From NCBI GenBank assembly GCA_030605865.1, contig JAUWHN010000017.1, positions 1-10,487 of the forward strand: 10,487 bases of DNA, in the 5' to 3' direction. Position 1 is the stretch's first letter; each line of letters opens with the position of its first letter. Origin of the DNA: Candidatus Portnoyibacteriota bacterium (GTDB lineage: Bacteria; Patescibacteriota; Minisyncoccia; RBG-13-40-8-A; JAUWHN01). The translations under genes were made by a program, and so were the position numbers. Shown piece by piece: positions 4,906 to 10,453 of this stretch. The notes beneath the pieces were generated by a model. That model did no database searches and was not told where the DNA came from. It saw only the letters and a list, made by a program, of their open reading frames with translations.

Positions 4906-7008
4906 ATGGACAAAAAACAGGTGAAAAAACGCATAGAGAAGTTAAAAAAGGAGATTAATCATCATCGCTATCTGTATCATGTTTTGGATGAACAGGAGAT
5001 TTCTGACGCAGCTTTGGATTCTTTAAAGCATGAACTGTATAAATTAGAGCAGGAGTATCCGGAATTTATTACCTTGGATTCTCCAACCCAGAGAGTTGGC
5101 GGCAAGCCCTTGGGAAAATTTGAAAAAGTCCGTCATAAAGTGCCAATGCTTTCGATTGAAGATGTTTTTTCTGAAGAAGAATTAGGGGCCTGGCAGGAGA
5201 GGATTTTAAAAAAGCTTCAAGCTTCAGGTTTCAAGTTTCAAGATTTAGATTATTTTGCTGAAATGAAAATTGATGGCTTTGCTATTTCGTTGATTTATAA
5301 AAATGGAGTTTTTGTTGAGGGGTCTACGCGGGGAAATGGAATAATCGGCGAAAACATCACCCAGAACATAAAAACGATTGAGAGCATACCTTTGAATTTA
5401 TTTATTCACGGCAAAATGCCGAATAAAAATATAGAAAAAAATACCAGGCGCCTAATTGAGAAGGGTGAGATTGAAATTCGCGGTGAAGTTTATATGAGCA
5501 AAAAAGCTTTTGAGAAAATTAACAAACAAAGGGAAAAACAAGGACTATCTTTGTATGCTAACCCCCGAAATACGGCTGCTGGCAGTATCAGGCAATTAGA
5601 CCCAAAACTGGCTGCCTCCAGAGATTTAAATTTTTTGGCTTATGATTTAGTTATTGATTTAGGACAAACTACTCACCAAGAAGAACATCAGATTGCCAAA
5701 GTTTTAGGGTTTAAAGTTGACGAAGGAAAATACTGCAAAGACTTAAAAGCAATTAAAGACCTTTATAAAGAAGTGAAAAAAAAGAGAGAAAAACTGCTTT
5801 TTCAGATTGATGGATTGGTTGTCAGCGTTAATAATAATAAGGTTTTTGAAAAGTTGGGTTCAGTTGGCAAGTCTCATCGGGGAATGATTGCCTTTAAGTT
5901 TCCAGCCAAGCAAGCAACCACAGTGATTGAAGATATTAAGGTTCAGGTGGGTAGAACCGGCGCCTTGACTCCGGTTGCTTACTTAAAGCCGATTCAGCTT
6001 GGGGGAACAACTATTTCTCGGGCCACTCTTCATAATGAGGACGAGATTAAAAGACTGGGCGTAAAAATAGGGGATACAGTGATTATTCAGCGCGCTGGTG
6101 ATGTTATTCCTGATGTGGTTCAGGTTTTGTTGCGGTTAAGGACCGGTAAAGAAAAAGTATTTCGCATGCCCAGAAAGTGCCTGGTTTGCGGATCGTTGGT
6201 TATTCGACCAGAAGGAGAGGTAATTCATCGTTGCAGCAACCTTCGTTGCGGCAGAATTCAGAAAAAAAGTCTTCATCATTTTGTTTCTAAAAAAGCCTTT
6301 GATATCGTTGGTTTGGGCCCTAAAATAATAAATCAGCTAATGGATAAAGGGTTGGTTTCTAATCCGGCTGATTTATTTGAATTGAAAGAAGGGGATTTAA
6401 TGCCGTTAGAGCGTTTTGCTGAGAAATCGGCTGAAAATTTGGTAAAGGCTATGGAAGATAGTAAAAAAATTCCTTTTAGCAAGTTTATTTATGCTTTAGG
6501 CATTCGACATATTGGAGAGGAAAGCGCGATTAATTTGGCAAATCACTTCTCCGCCTACGGCTCGCCTCGCAGCGAAGCGGGCGGACCAGCCGAAGGCTGG
6601 GGCGTTCTAAAAAAACTACAGAAGGCGGAGATTAGCGACTTGCTTAAAGTTAAAGATACTGGCGAAATAGTAGCAAAAAGCATTTATAATTGGCTTAAAA
6701 ACAAAAGAAACTTGAAATTATTGGAAAGACTTGCTAAAGTAGGCGTAAAGATTCAATATCCCAAGTTTCAAGTTTCAAGTTTCAAGTTTCAGGATAAGAC
6801 ATTTGTCTTGACCGGAGAGTTAGATAGCTTGACCCGTGATGAAGCAAAAGAAAAAATCCGTGAGCTTGGCGGAGATATCTCGGGTTCGGTTTCCAAGAAT
6901 ACTGATTGGGTTGTAGTTGGCAAAGAGCCGGGAAGTAAATATGATAAAGCCAAAAAACTTGGCGTAAAAATTATCAAAGAAAAACAATTTTTAAGAATGG
7001 TAAAATAA
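4906..7008 (+). CDS. ligA: NAD-dependent DNA ligase LigA
   Basis: The replicative and repair ligase that seals nicks using NAD+. All domains are present in 700 residues: the NAD-binding Ia domain (RYLYHVLDEQEISDAALDSL, 21-40); the adenylation domain with nucleophile K121 in KIDG and ANPRNTAAGSIRQ (218-230); the OB fold (KFPAKQATT, 331-339; VGRTGALTPVA, 348-358); a Cys4 zinc finger (C425, C428, C443, C448); the HhH region (VGLGPKII; LGIRHIGEESA, 531-541); and a C-terminal BRCT domain (from KTFVLTGELD, ~631). It is longer than the ~670 residues of E. coli LigA. The excess falls in three repeat-derived segments: ~103-113 (LQASGFKFQDL), ~549-566 (SAYGSPRSEAGGPAEGWG, replacing the usual short loop) and ~618-630 (YPKFQVSSFKFQD before BRCT). 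All stay in frame and miss the catalytic motifs, so the enzyme should work. The NYN gene starts 2 nt after its stop. Confidence 0.97.
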   Translation: MDKKQVKKRIEKLKKEINHHRYLYHVLDEQEISDAALDSLKHELYKLEQEYPEFITLDSPTQRVGGKPLGKFEKVRHKVPMLSIEDVFSEEELGAWQERILKKLQASGFKFQDLDYFAEMKIDGFAISLIYKNGVFVEGSTRGNGIIGENITQNIKTIESIPLNLFIHGKMPNKNIEKNTRRLIEKGEIEIRGEVYMSKKAFEKINKQREKQGLSLYANPRNTAAGSIRQLDPKLAASRDLNFLAYDLVIDLGQTTHQEEHQIAKVLGFKVDEGKYCKDLKAIKDLYKEVKKKREKLLFQIDGLVVSVNNNKVFEKLGSVGKSHRGMIAFKFPAKQATTVIEDIKVQVGRTGALTPVAYLKPIQLGGTTISRATLHNEDEIKRLGVKIGDTVIIQRAGDVIPDVVQVLLRLRTGKEKVFRMPRKCLVCGSLVIRPEGEVIHRCSNLRCGRIQKKSLHHFVSKKAFDIVGLGPKIINQLMDKGLVSNPADLFELKEGDLMPLERFAEKSAENLVKAMEDSKKIPFSKFIYALGIRHIGEESAINLANHFSAYGSPRSEAGGPAEGWGVLKKLQKAEISDLLKVKDTGEIVAKSIYNWLKNKRNLKLLERLAKVGVKIQYPKFQVSSFKFQDKTFVLTGELDSLTRDEAKEKIRELGGDISGSVSKNTDWVVVGKEPGSKYDKAKKLGVKIIKEKQFLRMVK
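5212..5239 (+). repeat. Heptanucleotide array 1 (4 x 7 nt) in ligA
   Basis: Four heptamers in tandem: AAGCTTC twice, then AGGTTTC and AAGTTTC, with a partial AAG beyond. They encode the KLQASGFKFQ segment just before the KIDG active site strand. The last unit is the same as the unit of the array at 6763-6790. Confidence 0.75.
6550..6600 (+). repeat. GC-rich double-hairpin element in ligA
   Basis: Hairpin A: CCGCC (6551-6555) pairs with GGCGG (6580-6584), and inside it GCTCGC (6560-6565) pairs with GCGAAGC (6572-6578) with one bulged A. Hairpin B: CCAGCC and GGCTGG (6586-6591, 6595-6600) with a GAA loop. GCGAAGCGGGCGG (6572-6584) recurs exactly at 8887-8899 in gatA, and CTCGCCTCG (6561-6569) at 8870-8878. 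Translated in frame as SPRSEAGGPAEGWG. Confidence 0.85.
6763..6790 (+). repeat. Heptanucleotide array 2 (AAGTTTC x 4) in ligA
   Basis: Four perfect tandem copies of AAGTTTC, encoding the KFQVSSFKFQ linker that joins the HhH domain to BRCT. Because 7 is not a multiple of 3, single-unit changes would shift the frame; only gains or losses of three units are neutral. Confidence 0.9.
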
Positions 7009-7010
7009 GT

Positions 7011-7667
7011 ATGATTAAAGTAATTAGAAAAAGACAGAAACCCGTTTATGCATTTATTGATGCTTCCAATCTTTTTTATGGTGGAGAAAAAAGTTTAGGT
7101 TGGAGTATTGATTACGAGAAACTATTTAAATATCTTAAAGATAAATATAAGGCAAAGAAAATATTTTATTATGGCGGGATAGAGATTTATGACTATAATT
7201 ACTCCGTTTTAGATAAAAAATCAATTGATTTAGATGGTCTTATCAAACATTTGCGGAATAAATTAAAAATCGGAAATAATCTTAACGAGGCAGAAATATT
7301 TCTTTTAGGTAAGCATATTCAACGAGTAAAATTTTATAGAAAATTGAAACAATTTGGATATGAGTTGAAATTAAAACCTGTAAAAATTTTTACTGATGAA
7401 GATGGAAATACCACAAAGAAGGCAAATTGCGATGTTGATATGACCTTTGATTTAATGCGTATGATGGAACAATATTCAAAAGCAATTATCTTATCTGGTG
7501 ACGGCGATTTCGCAATTGTATTGAATTATTTAAAGACCAAAGGAAGAGAAATAGCTATTTTAGCCAGAGCCGAGCGAGCTGCCACAGAAATCAAACAATT
7601 GGCTGGAGGTAATTTTCGAGACTTTCATTATTTGCGTGAATTAATTAAATATAAACCTAAAAGATAA
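7011..7667 (+). CDS. NYN-domain (PIN-like, LabA/DUF88 family) putative ribonuclease
   Basis: A 218-residue single-domain NYN protein; the family has a PIN-like fold and members act as metal-dependent RNases or related nucleic acid enzymes. The acidic pocket is recognisable: AFIDASNLFYG (14-24, D17 and N20), KKANCDVDMTFDLM (136-149, D141 and D143), then AIILSGDGDF (158-167, D164 and D166) and GREIAILA (178-185). Substrate is unknown. It starts 2 nt after the ligA stop with no promoter or Shine-Dalgarno between, so it should be co-transcribed with ligA; whether that means a repair-linked role is speculation. A hairpin terminator follows the stop. Confidence 0.88.
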   Translation: MIKVIRKRQKPVYAFIDASNLFYGGEKSLGWSIDYEKLFKYLKDKYKAKKIFYYGGIEIYDYNYSVLDKKSIDLDGLIKHLRNKLKIGNNLNEAEIFLLGKHIQRVKFYRKLKQFGYELKLKPVKIFTDEDGNTTKKANCDVDMTFDLMRMMEQYSKAIILSGDGDFAIVLNYLKTKGREIAILARAERAATEIKQLAGGNFRDFHYLRELIKYKPKR

Positions 7668-7675
7668 AAATAAAA

Positions 7676-7702
7676 GAAAAGGACCCATCTAGGATCCTTT
7701 TC
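7676..7702. terminator. Hairpin terminator after the NYN gene, stronger on the minus strand
   Basis: 7676-7686 pairs with 7692-7702 (GAAAAGGA on the left, TCCTTTTC on the right, one C/A mismatch, 5-nt loop). On the plus strand the stem is followed by only a short T-run. Read on the minus strand it is followed by TTTTATTTTTA, a better U-tract. It probably works in both directions. Confidence 0.7.
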
Positions 7703-7717
7703 ATGTTTAGTGTCTTC

Positions 7718-7746
7718 ATTTTAGCAAAAGCAAAGATTATTGTCAA
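7718..7746 (-). promoter_or_regulatory. Strong minus-strand promoter facing the terminator
   Basis: On the minus strand, a perfect TTGACA (7746-7741), a 17-nt spacer and TAAAAT (7723-7718, 5/6) preceded by TGC give an extended -10. This is the best promoter match in the window. Initiation near 7711 would run straight into the hairpin at 7676-7702. No minus-strand gene follows. Confidence 0.6.
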
Positions 7747-7753
7747 GTCCTAT

Positions 7754-7762
7754 TTATCCACA
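7754..7762 (+). promoter_or_regulatory. Consensus DnaA box
   Basis: An exact match to TTATCCACA. It lies 7 nt upstream of the minus-strand -35 and ahead of gatC. A one-mismatch copy (TTTTCCACA, 1027-1035) lies near the abiE -35. A single box does not make an origin; a regulatory role is possible. Confidence 0.4.
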
Positions 7763-7814
7763 GGTAAGATTTACATAAAGTAAAGCGCCGGGCTTTGTGC
7801 CGGCACTGAAATTT

Positions 7815-8117
7815 ATGCCAAGTATTTCTAAAAAACAAGTGGAACATATTGCTAAGTTAGCGAGGATTGAGCTAACTGAAGAAGAAAAGGAAAAGTTCAC
7901 CAAAGAACTATCCTCGATTTTGGGCTATGTGGAGAAATTGGGCAAAGCAGATACCTCAAAAGCTAAAATAATAGCCCAAATAACGGGCCTAGAGAATGTA
8001 ATGCGCGAAGACAAGCAACAGAAAACAGAAAACAGAAAACAGAAAGTAAAAAAATTATTAAAAGAAGCGCCATCTAAAAAGGGCGATTATATTAAAGTGC
8101 CGAAAATATTAGAATGA
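7815..8117 (+). CDS. gatC: Asp/Glu-tRNA amidotransferase subunit GatC
   Basis: The small 100-residue subunit of GatCAB, which wraps around and stabilises GatA so that mischarged Glu-tRNA(Gln) or Asp-tRNA(Asn) can be amidated. Family features are ISKKQVEHIAKLARIELTEEE (4-24), the ELSSILGYVEKL helix, the GLENVMRED motif and the C-terminal KVPKILE. ATG 7815 is preferred over the in-frame GTG at 7797: the family starts a few residues before VEHIAKLARI, and the GTG lies in a GC-rich inverted repeat (7784-7807). No Shine-Dalgarno is seen. The segment after VMRED contains a heptamer array read as QQKTENRKQK, an addition to the usual linker. The stop overlaps the gatA start (ATGA), so the two are translationally coupled. 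Confidence 0.93.
   Translation: MPSISKKQVEHIAKLARIELTEEEKEKFTKELSSILGYVEKLGKADTSKAKIIAQITGLENVMREDKQQKTENRKQKVKKLLKEAPSKKGDYIKVPKILE
8018..8045 (+). repeat. Heptanucleotide array 3 (ACAGAAA x 4) in gatC
   Basis: Four perfect tandem copies of ACAGAAA, encoding QKTENRKQK between the VMRED motif and the C-terminal segment of GatC. A rotated form of the unit (AACAGAR) reappears in the gatA array at 9199-9226. Confidence 0.9.
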
Positions 8118-9655
8118 AACTAGAAAATTTTACAATAGAAAAAGCTCATAAAGGACTGATGAAGAAAGAATTTTCCTGTACCGAACTCACTCGGGCTTAT
8201 TTGGATAAAATTAAAAAAGAAAATAAGAAATATAACGCCTTTTTGACATTAACCGATAAATTAGCCTTAGAACAGGCAAAGAAAGTTGATGAGAAAATTA
8301 GCCATCAAGAAAAAATCGGCCCCTTGGAAGGGATTCCCATAGCAATAAAAGATAATATTTTAGTTGAAGATTATAAATGCACTGCTGGTTCCAAAATTTT
8401 AGAAAACTATGCTGCTCCTTATGATGCCACGGTGATAAAAAAACTTAAAAAAGCCGGAGCTGTTATTTTAGGAAAGACCAATCTTGACGAATTTGCTATG
8501 GGTTCTTCCACTGAAAATTCAGCTCTCGGCGTTGTAAAGAATCCGCATGATATCAGCCGGGTTCCTGGTGGTTCTTCTGGTGGTTCGGCTGCCGCCGTAG
8601 CAGCTGATGAGTGTATTGTTGCTTTGGGTTCTGATACAGGTGGTTCGGTCCGCCAGCCGGGCAGCTTTTGCGGAGTAGTTGGATTTAAGCCAAGCTATGG
8701 AATGGTTTCTCGATACGGTTTAATTGCCATGGCCTCTTCTCTGGATCAGATAGGACCCCTTGCTAAAACCATAGAAGATACGCAAGTAGTCTTTGATGTT
8801 ATTAGGGGAAAAGATAATTTGGATTCAACAACAATAGATTTAAATTCGAAATTCAAAGCATCTGCCTCGCTCGCCTCGATTCGCGGGCGAAGCGGGCGGC
8901 AAGGCGGGCGAAATTCAAAACCAAGTCAGACTTGGAAACAAGTCCCAAGTCCCAAATTTCAATTTCAAAACTTACGAATTGGCATTCCAAAAGAGTATTT
9001 TGGAAAGGGGATTGATAATAAAGTTAAAGAGGTTATTGAAAAAGCAATTAAGAATTTTGAAAAAATAGCTGTGGAAGTAAAAGAAGTGAGTTTGCCCCAC
9101 ACAGATTATGCCCTGGCAGTTTACTACATTATTATGCCAGCCGAGGTTAGTGCTAATTTGGCTCGTTATGATGGTGTCAAGTATGGATTTTCTACAATGA
9201 GCAATGAGCAGCGAACAGAGAACAGTTTATTGAATTCTTATTTGAAGACACGAGCAGAGGGGTTTGGGGACGAGGTGAGAAGAAGAATAATGTTGGGAAC
9301 GTACGTTTTGTCAGCCGGCTATTTGGAAGCTTATTATGGCAAAGCCCAAAAAGTAAAAGCTTTAATTAAGGAAGAATTTGAACGAGTTTTTAATCCGTCA
9401 GTTGACGGAGTTGATATTCTTTTGACCCCGACATCACCAACCGTAGCTTTTAAAATTGGGGAGAAAAAAGATCCTTTAGCAATGTATTTATCGGATATTT
9501 ATACTGTTCCGGCGAGCCTAGCTGGTTTGCCGGCAATATCTTTACCATGTGGGATAGTTAATAAATTACCAGTTGGCCTTCAAATTATTGGCCCGCAATT
9601 TGCGGACGATTTAATTTTAGAAGCAGCCAAGCTCTGCGAGCAAAGCTGCCTCTAA
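8114..9655 (+). CDS. gatA: Asp/Glu-tRNA amidotransferase subunit GatA
   Basis: The amidase subunit of GatCAB: it hydrolyses glutamine and feeds ammonia to GatB. 513 residues, somewhat over the family's ~480-490. The Ser-cisSer-Lys triad is intact: K79 (PIAIKDN), S154 in PGGSSGGS (151-158) and S178 in SDTGGSVRQP, the same numbering I recall for the S. aureus enzyme. Other family stretches are KTNLDEFAMGSS (121-132), SLDQIGPLAK (209-218), LRIGIPKEYFG (287-297), TRAEGFGDEVRRRIMLGTYVLSAGY (379-403) and PTSPTVAFKIGE (439-450). The extra length lies in two repeat-derived insertions: residues ~243-286, a linker between STTID and LRIGIPKEYF about 25-30 residues longer than usual, and ~361-372 (TMSNEQRTENSL). 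The C-terminus ends shortly after the last family motif. ATG overlaps the gatC TGA. gatB is not in the window and must lie elsewhere. Confidence 0.97.
   Translation: MKLENFTIEKAHKGLMKKEFSCTELTRAYLDKIKKENKKYNAFLTLTDKLALEQAKKVDEKISHQEKIGPLEGIPIAIKDNILVEDYKCTAGSKILENYAAPYDATVIKKLKKAGAVILGKTNLDEFAMGSSTENSALGVVKNPHDISRVPGGSSGGSAAAVAADECIVALGSDTGGSVRQPGSFCGVVGFKPSYGMVSRYGLIAMASSLDQIGPLAKTIEDTQVVFDVIRGKDNLDSTTIDLNSKFKASASLASIRGRSGRQGGRNSKPSQTWKQVPSPKFQFQNLRIGIPKEYFGKGIDNKVKEVIEKAIKNFEKIAVEVKEVSLPHTDYALAVYYIIMPAEVSANLARYDGVKYGFSTMSNEQRTENSLLNSYLKTRAEGFGDEVRRRIMLGTYVLSAGYLEAYYGKAQKVKALIKEEFERVFNPSVDGVDILLTPTSPTVAFKIGEKKDPLAMYLSDIYTVPASLAGLPAISLPCGIVNKLPVGLQIIGPQFADDLILEAAKLCEQSCL
8848..8919 (+). repeat. 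GC-rich hairpin element flanked by 10-bp direct repeats in gatA
   Basis: GAAATTCAAA occurs at 8848-8857 and again at 8910-8919. Between them lies a GC-rich 52-nt block whose 8864-8875 pairs with 8886-8897 (11 bp, one bulged T and one bulged A). The block holds GCGAAGCGGGCGG (shared with ligA) and GGCAAGGCGGG (8898-8908, inverted copy of the element at 2919). The left repeat also belongs to a short AAATTCR heptamer run. Translated as about KFKASASLASIRGRSGRQGG. Confidence 0.8.
8921..8966 (+). repeat. Palindrome plus heptamer run in the gatA linker
   Basis: CCAAGT-CAG-ACTTGG (8921-8935) is a perfect 6-bp hairpin. It is followed by heptamers AAGTCCC (8940-8946, 8947-8953), AAATTTC (8954-8960) and a shortened AATTTC. 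These are close variants of the ligA unit AAGTTTC. They complete the non-family linker before LRIGIPKEYF. Confidence 0.65.
9199..9226 (+). repeat. Degenerate heptanucleotide array 4 (4 x 7 nt) in gatA
   Basis: Four diverged units: GAGCAAT, GAGCAGC, GAACAGA, GAACAGT. They encode SNEQRTENS, a surface insertion between RYDGVKYG and the YLKTRAEGFG helix. It has the same 28-nt length as the other arrays but is more decayed. Confidence 0.6.
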
Positions 9656-9661
9656 CATTAT

Positions 9662-10213
9662 ATGGACATATATCAATTAGCTGATATAATTAAAGGCATT
9701 CTTATTCCGGTTAGAGATTATTTTGTTTTCCTTGATTGGCCAAGAATAATTGCTGCTTTAAAGGTAATTGCAGTAGTTGTTTCTGTTTTATTGTTTGTAG
9801 GAATAATATTTGTCATTCTTGGTTTGAATACTATTTATAAAATTAGAAGAGCCATAGAGCTTTTTATTGCTGCTCGCCGCATACCCAAGAAAAAGAAAAA
9901 GTTAGTTAAGAAGTGGCAGAAAATTGAGGATAGACTGAAATCTGGCCAGGAAGCCGAGCTGAAATTAGCAGTTATTGAGGCTGATAAATTTTTTGATGAT
10001 ATTTTGAAAAAAATTGGTTATCTTGGTAAAGATATGGGAGAACGATTAAGAAGAATTAACTCCAGTCAAATGGCTAATATTGATGATATTTGGAGCGCAC
10101 ACAAAGTTCGCAACAATATTGTTCATGACGTTGATTTTAGATTAACCGAATTTGAAACCGAGAGAACAGTTAGGGCCTATAAAAAAGCGCTGGAAGAGTT
10201 GGAGGTGTTGTGA
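9662..10213 (+). CDS. Membrane-anchored protein with HEPN-like Rx4H motif
   Basis: 183 residues. One strong membrane helix (about 31-55), possibly after an amphipathic N-terminus, then a very basic stretch (ARRIPKKKKKLVKKW, 71-85) expected on the cytoplasmic side, and an all-helical domain (~85-183). That domain contains KLAVIEADKFFDDILKKIGY (101-120), LGKDMGERLRRI (121-132) and SAHKVRNNIVHD (145-156). R150-N-x3-H155 fits the Rx4-6H signature of HEPN domains, many of which are RNases in toxin, antiviral or RNA-processing systems; others are non-catalytic. I recall very similar proteins as conserved hypotheticals in many Patescibacteria genomes, but cannot name a family. It starts 6 nt after the gatA stop and ends at a terminator, so it is probably the last gene of the gatCA unit. 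HEPN assignment is inference from motif and helices. Confidence 0.7.
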   Translation: MDIYQLADIIKGILIPVRDYFVFLDWPRIIAALKVIAVVVSVLLFVGIIFVILGLNTIYKIRRAIELFIAARRIPKKKKKLVKKWQKIEDRLKSGQEAELKLAVIEADKFFDDILKKIGYLGKDMGERLRRINSSQMANIDDIWSAHKVRNNIVHDVDFRLTEFETERTVRAYKKALEELEVL

Positions 10214-10241
10214 GTAAACACAATCAAAAACTTTTGCAAAT

Positions 10242-10272
10242 AAAAATCCGAGAAAGCAGTTCTCGGATTTTT
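10242..10272. terminator. Bidirectional terminator between the last CDS and the tRNA genes
   Basis: A perfect 13-bp stem, AAAAATCCGAGAA (10242-10254) with its complement at 10260-10272, and a 5-nt loop. A-run and T-run flank it on each side, so it can end both the plus-strand gatCA transcript and the minus-strand tRNA transcript converging on it. Confidence 0.92.
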
Positions 10273-10284
10273 GTATAAAATCTA

Positions 10285-10358
10285 CGGGGACGACCGGACT
10301 TGAACCGGCAACCTCATGCGTGACAAGCATGTGCTCTATCCAATTGAGCTACATCCCC
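10285..10358 (-). tRNA. tRNA-Asp (anticodon GUC)
   Basis: On the minus strand: acceptor GGGGATG/CGTCCCC, D-arm GCTC/GAGC, anticodon stem CATGC/GCATG with loop TTGTCAC (anticodon GTC), T-loop TTCAAGT, discriminator G73 as expected for Asp. No CCA is encoded (GTAG follows), so a CCA-adding enzyme is needed. It is last of three tRNAs before the terminator. Confidence 0.96.
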
Positions 10359-10374
10359 AATGATTTATTGCTTA

Positions 10375-10446
10375 TGCCTACGGGAGGAATCGAACCTCCA
10401 TCTAAGCCTTATGAGAGCCTCGCTTTAACCGTTAAGCTACGCAGGC
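10375..10446 (-). tRNA. tRNA with CAU anticodon (elongator Met or lysidine Ile2)
   Basis: On the minus strand: acceptor GCCTGCG/CGTAGGC (one G-T wobble), D-arm GCTT/AAGC, anticodon stem AGGCT/GGCTT with loop CTCATAA (anticodon CAT), T-arm GGAGG/CCTCC with loop TTCGATT, discriminator A, no encoded CCA. It lacks the initiator features (C1-A72 mismatch, GGG/CCC in the anticodon stem). Whether it is Met or Ile(k2C) cannot be settled by eye; Met is the default. Confidence 0.9.
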
Positions 10447-10453
10447 ATTCTAG

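Noticed and set aside
6763..6790. Heptamer arrays as a CRISPR array
   Set aside because: Units are 7 nt with no spacers and lie inside coding sequence; no cas genes are present.
7797..7814. GTG start for gatC
   Set aside because: It adds MPALKF from a GC-rich inverted repeat, is not family-like, and the ATG at 7815 matches usual GatC N-termini.
7668..7814. Replication origin at the exact DnaA box
   Set aside because: Only one consensus box, no AT-rich unwinding cluster of boxes, and no dnaA or dnaN nearby.
10142..10330. 62-codon minus-strand ORF over the terminator and tRNA-Asp
   Set aside because: It reads through a tRNA gene and a 13-bp terminator stem; a classic artefact of tRNA antisense frames.
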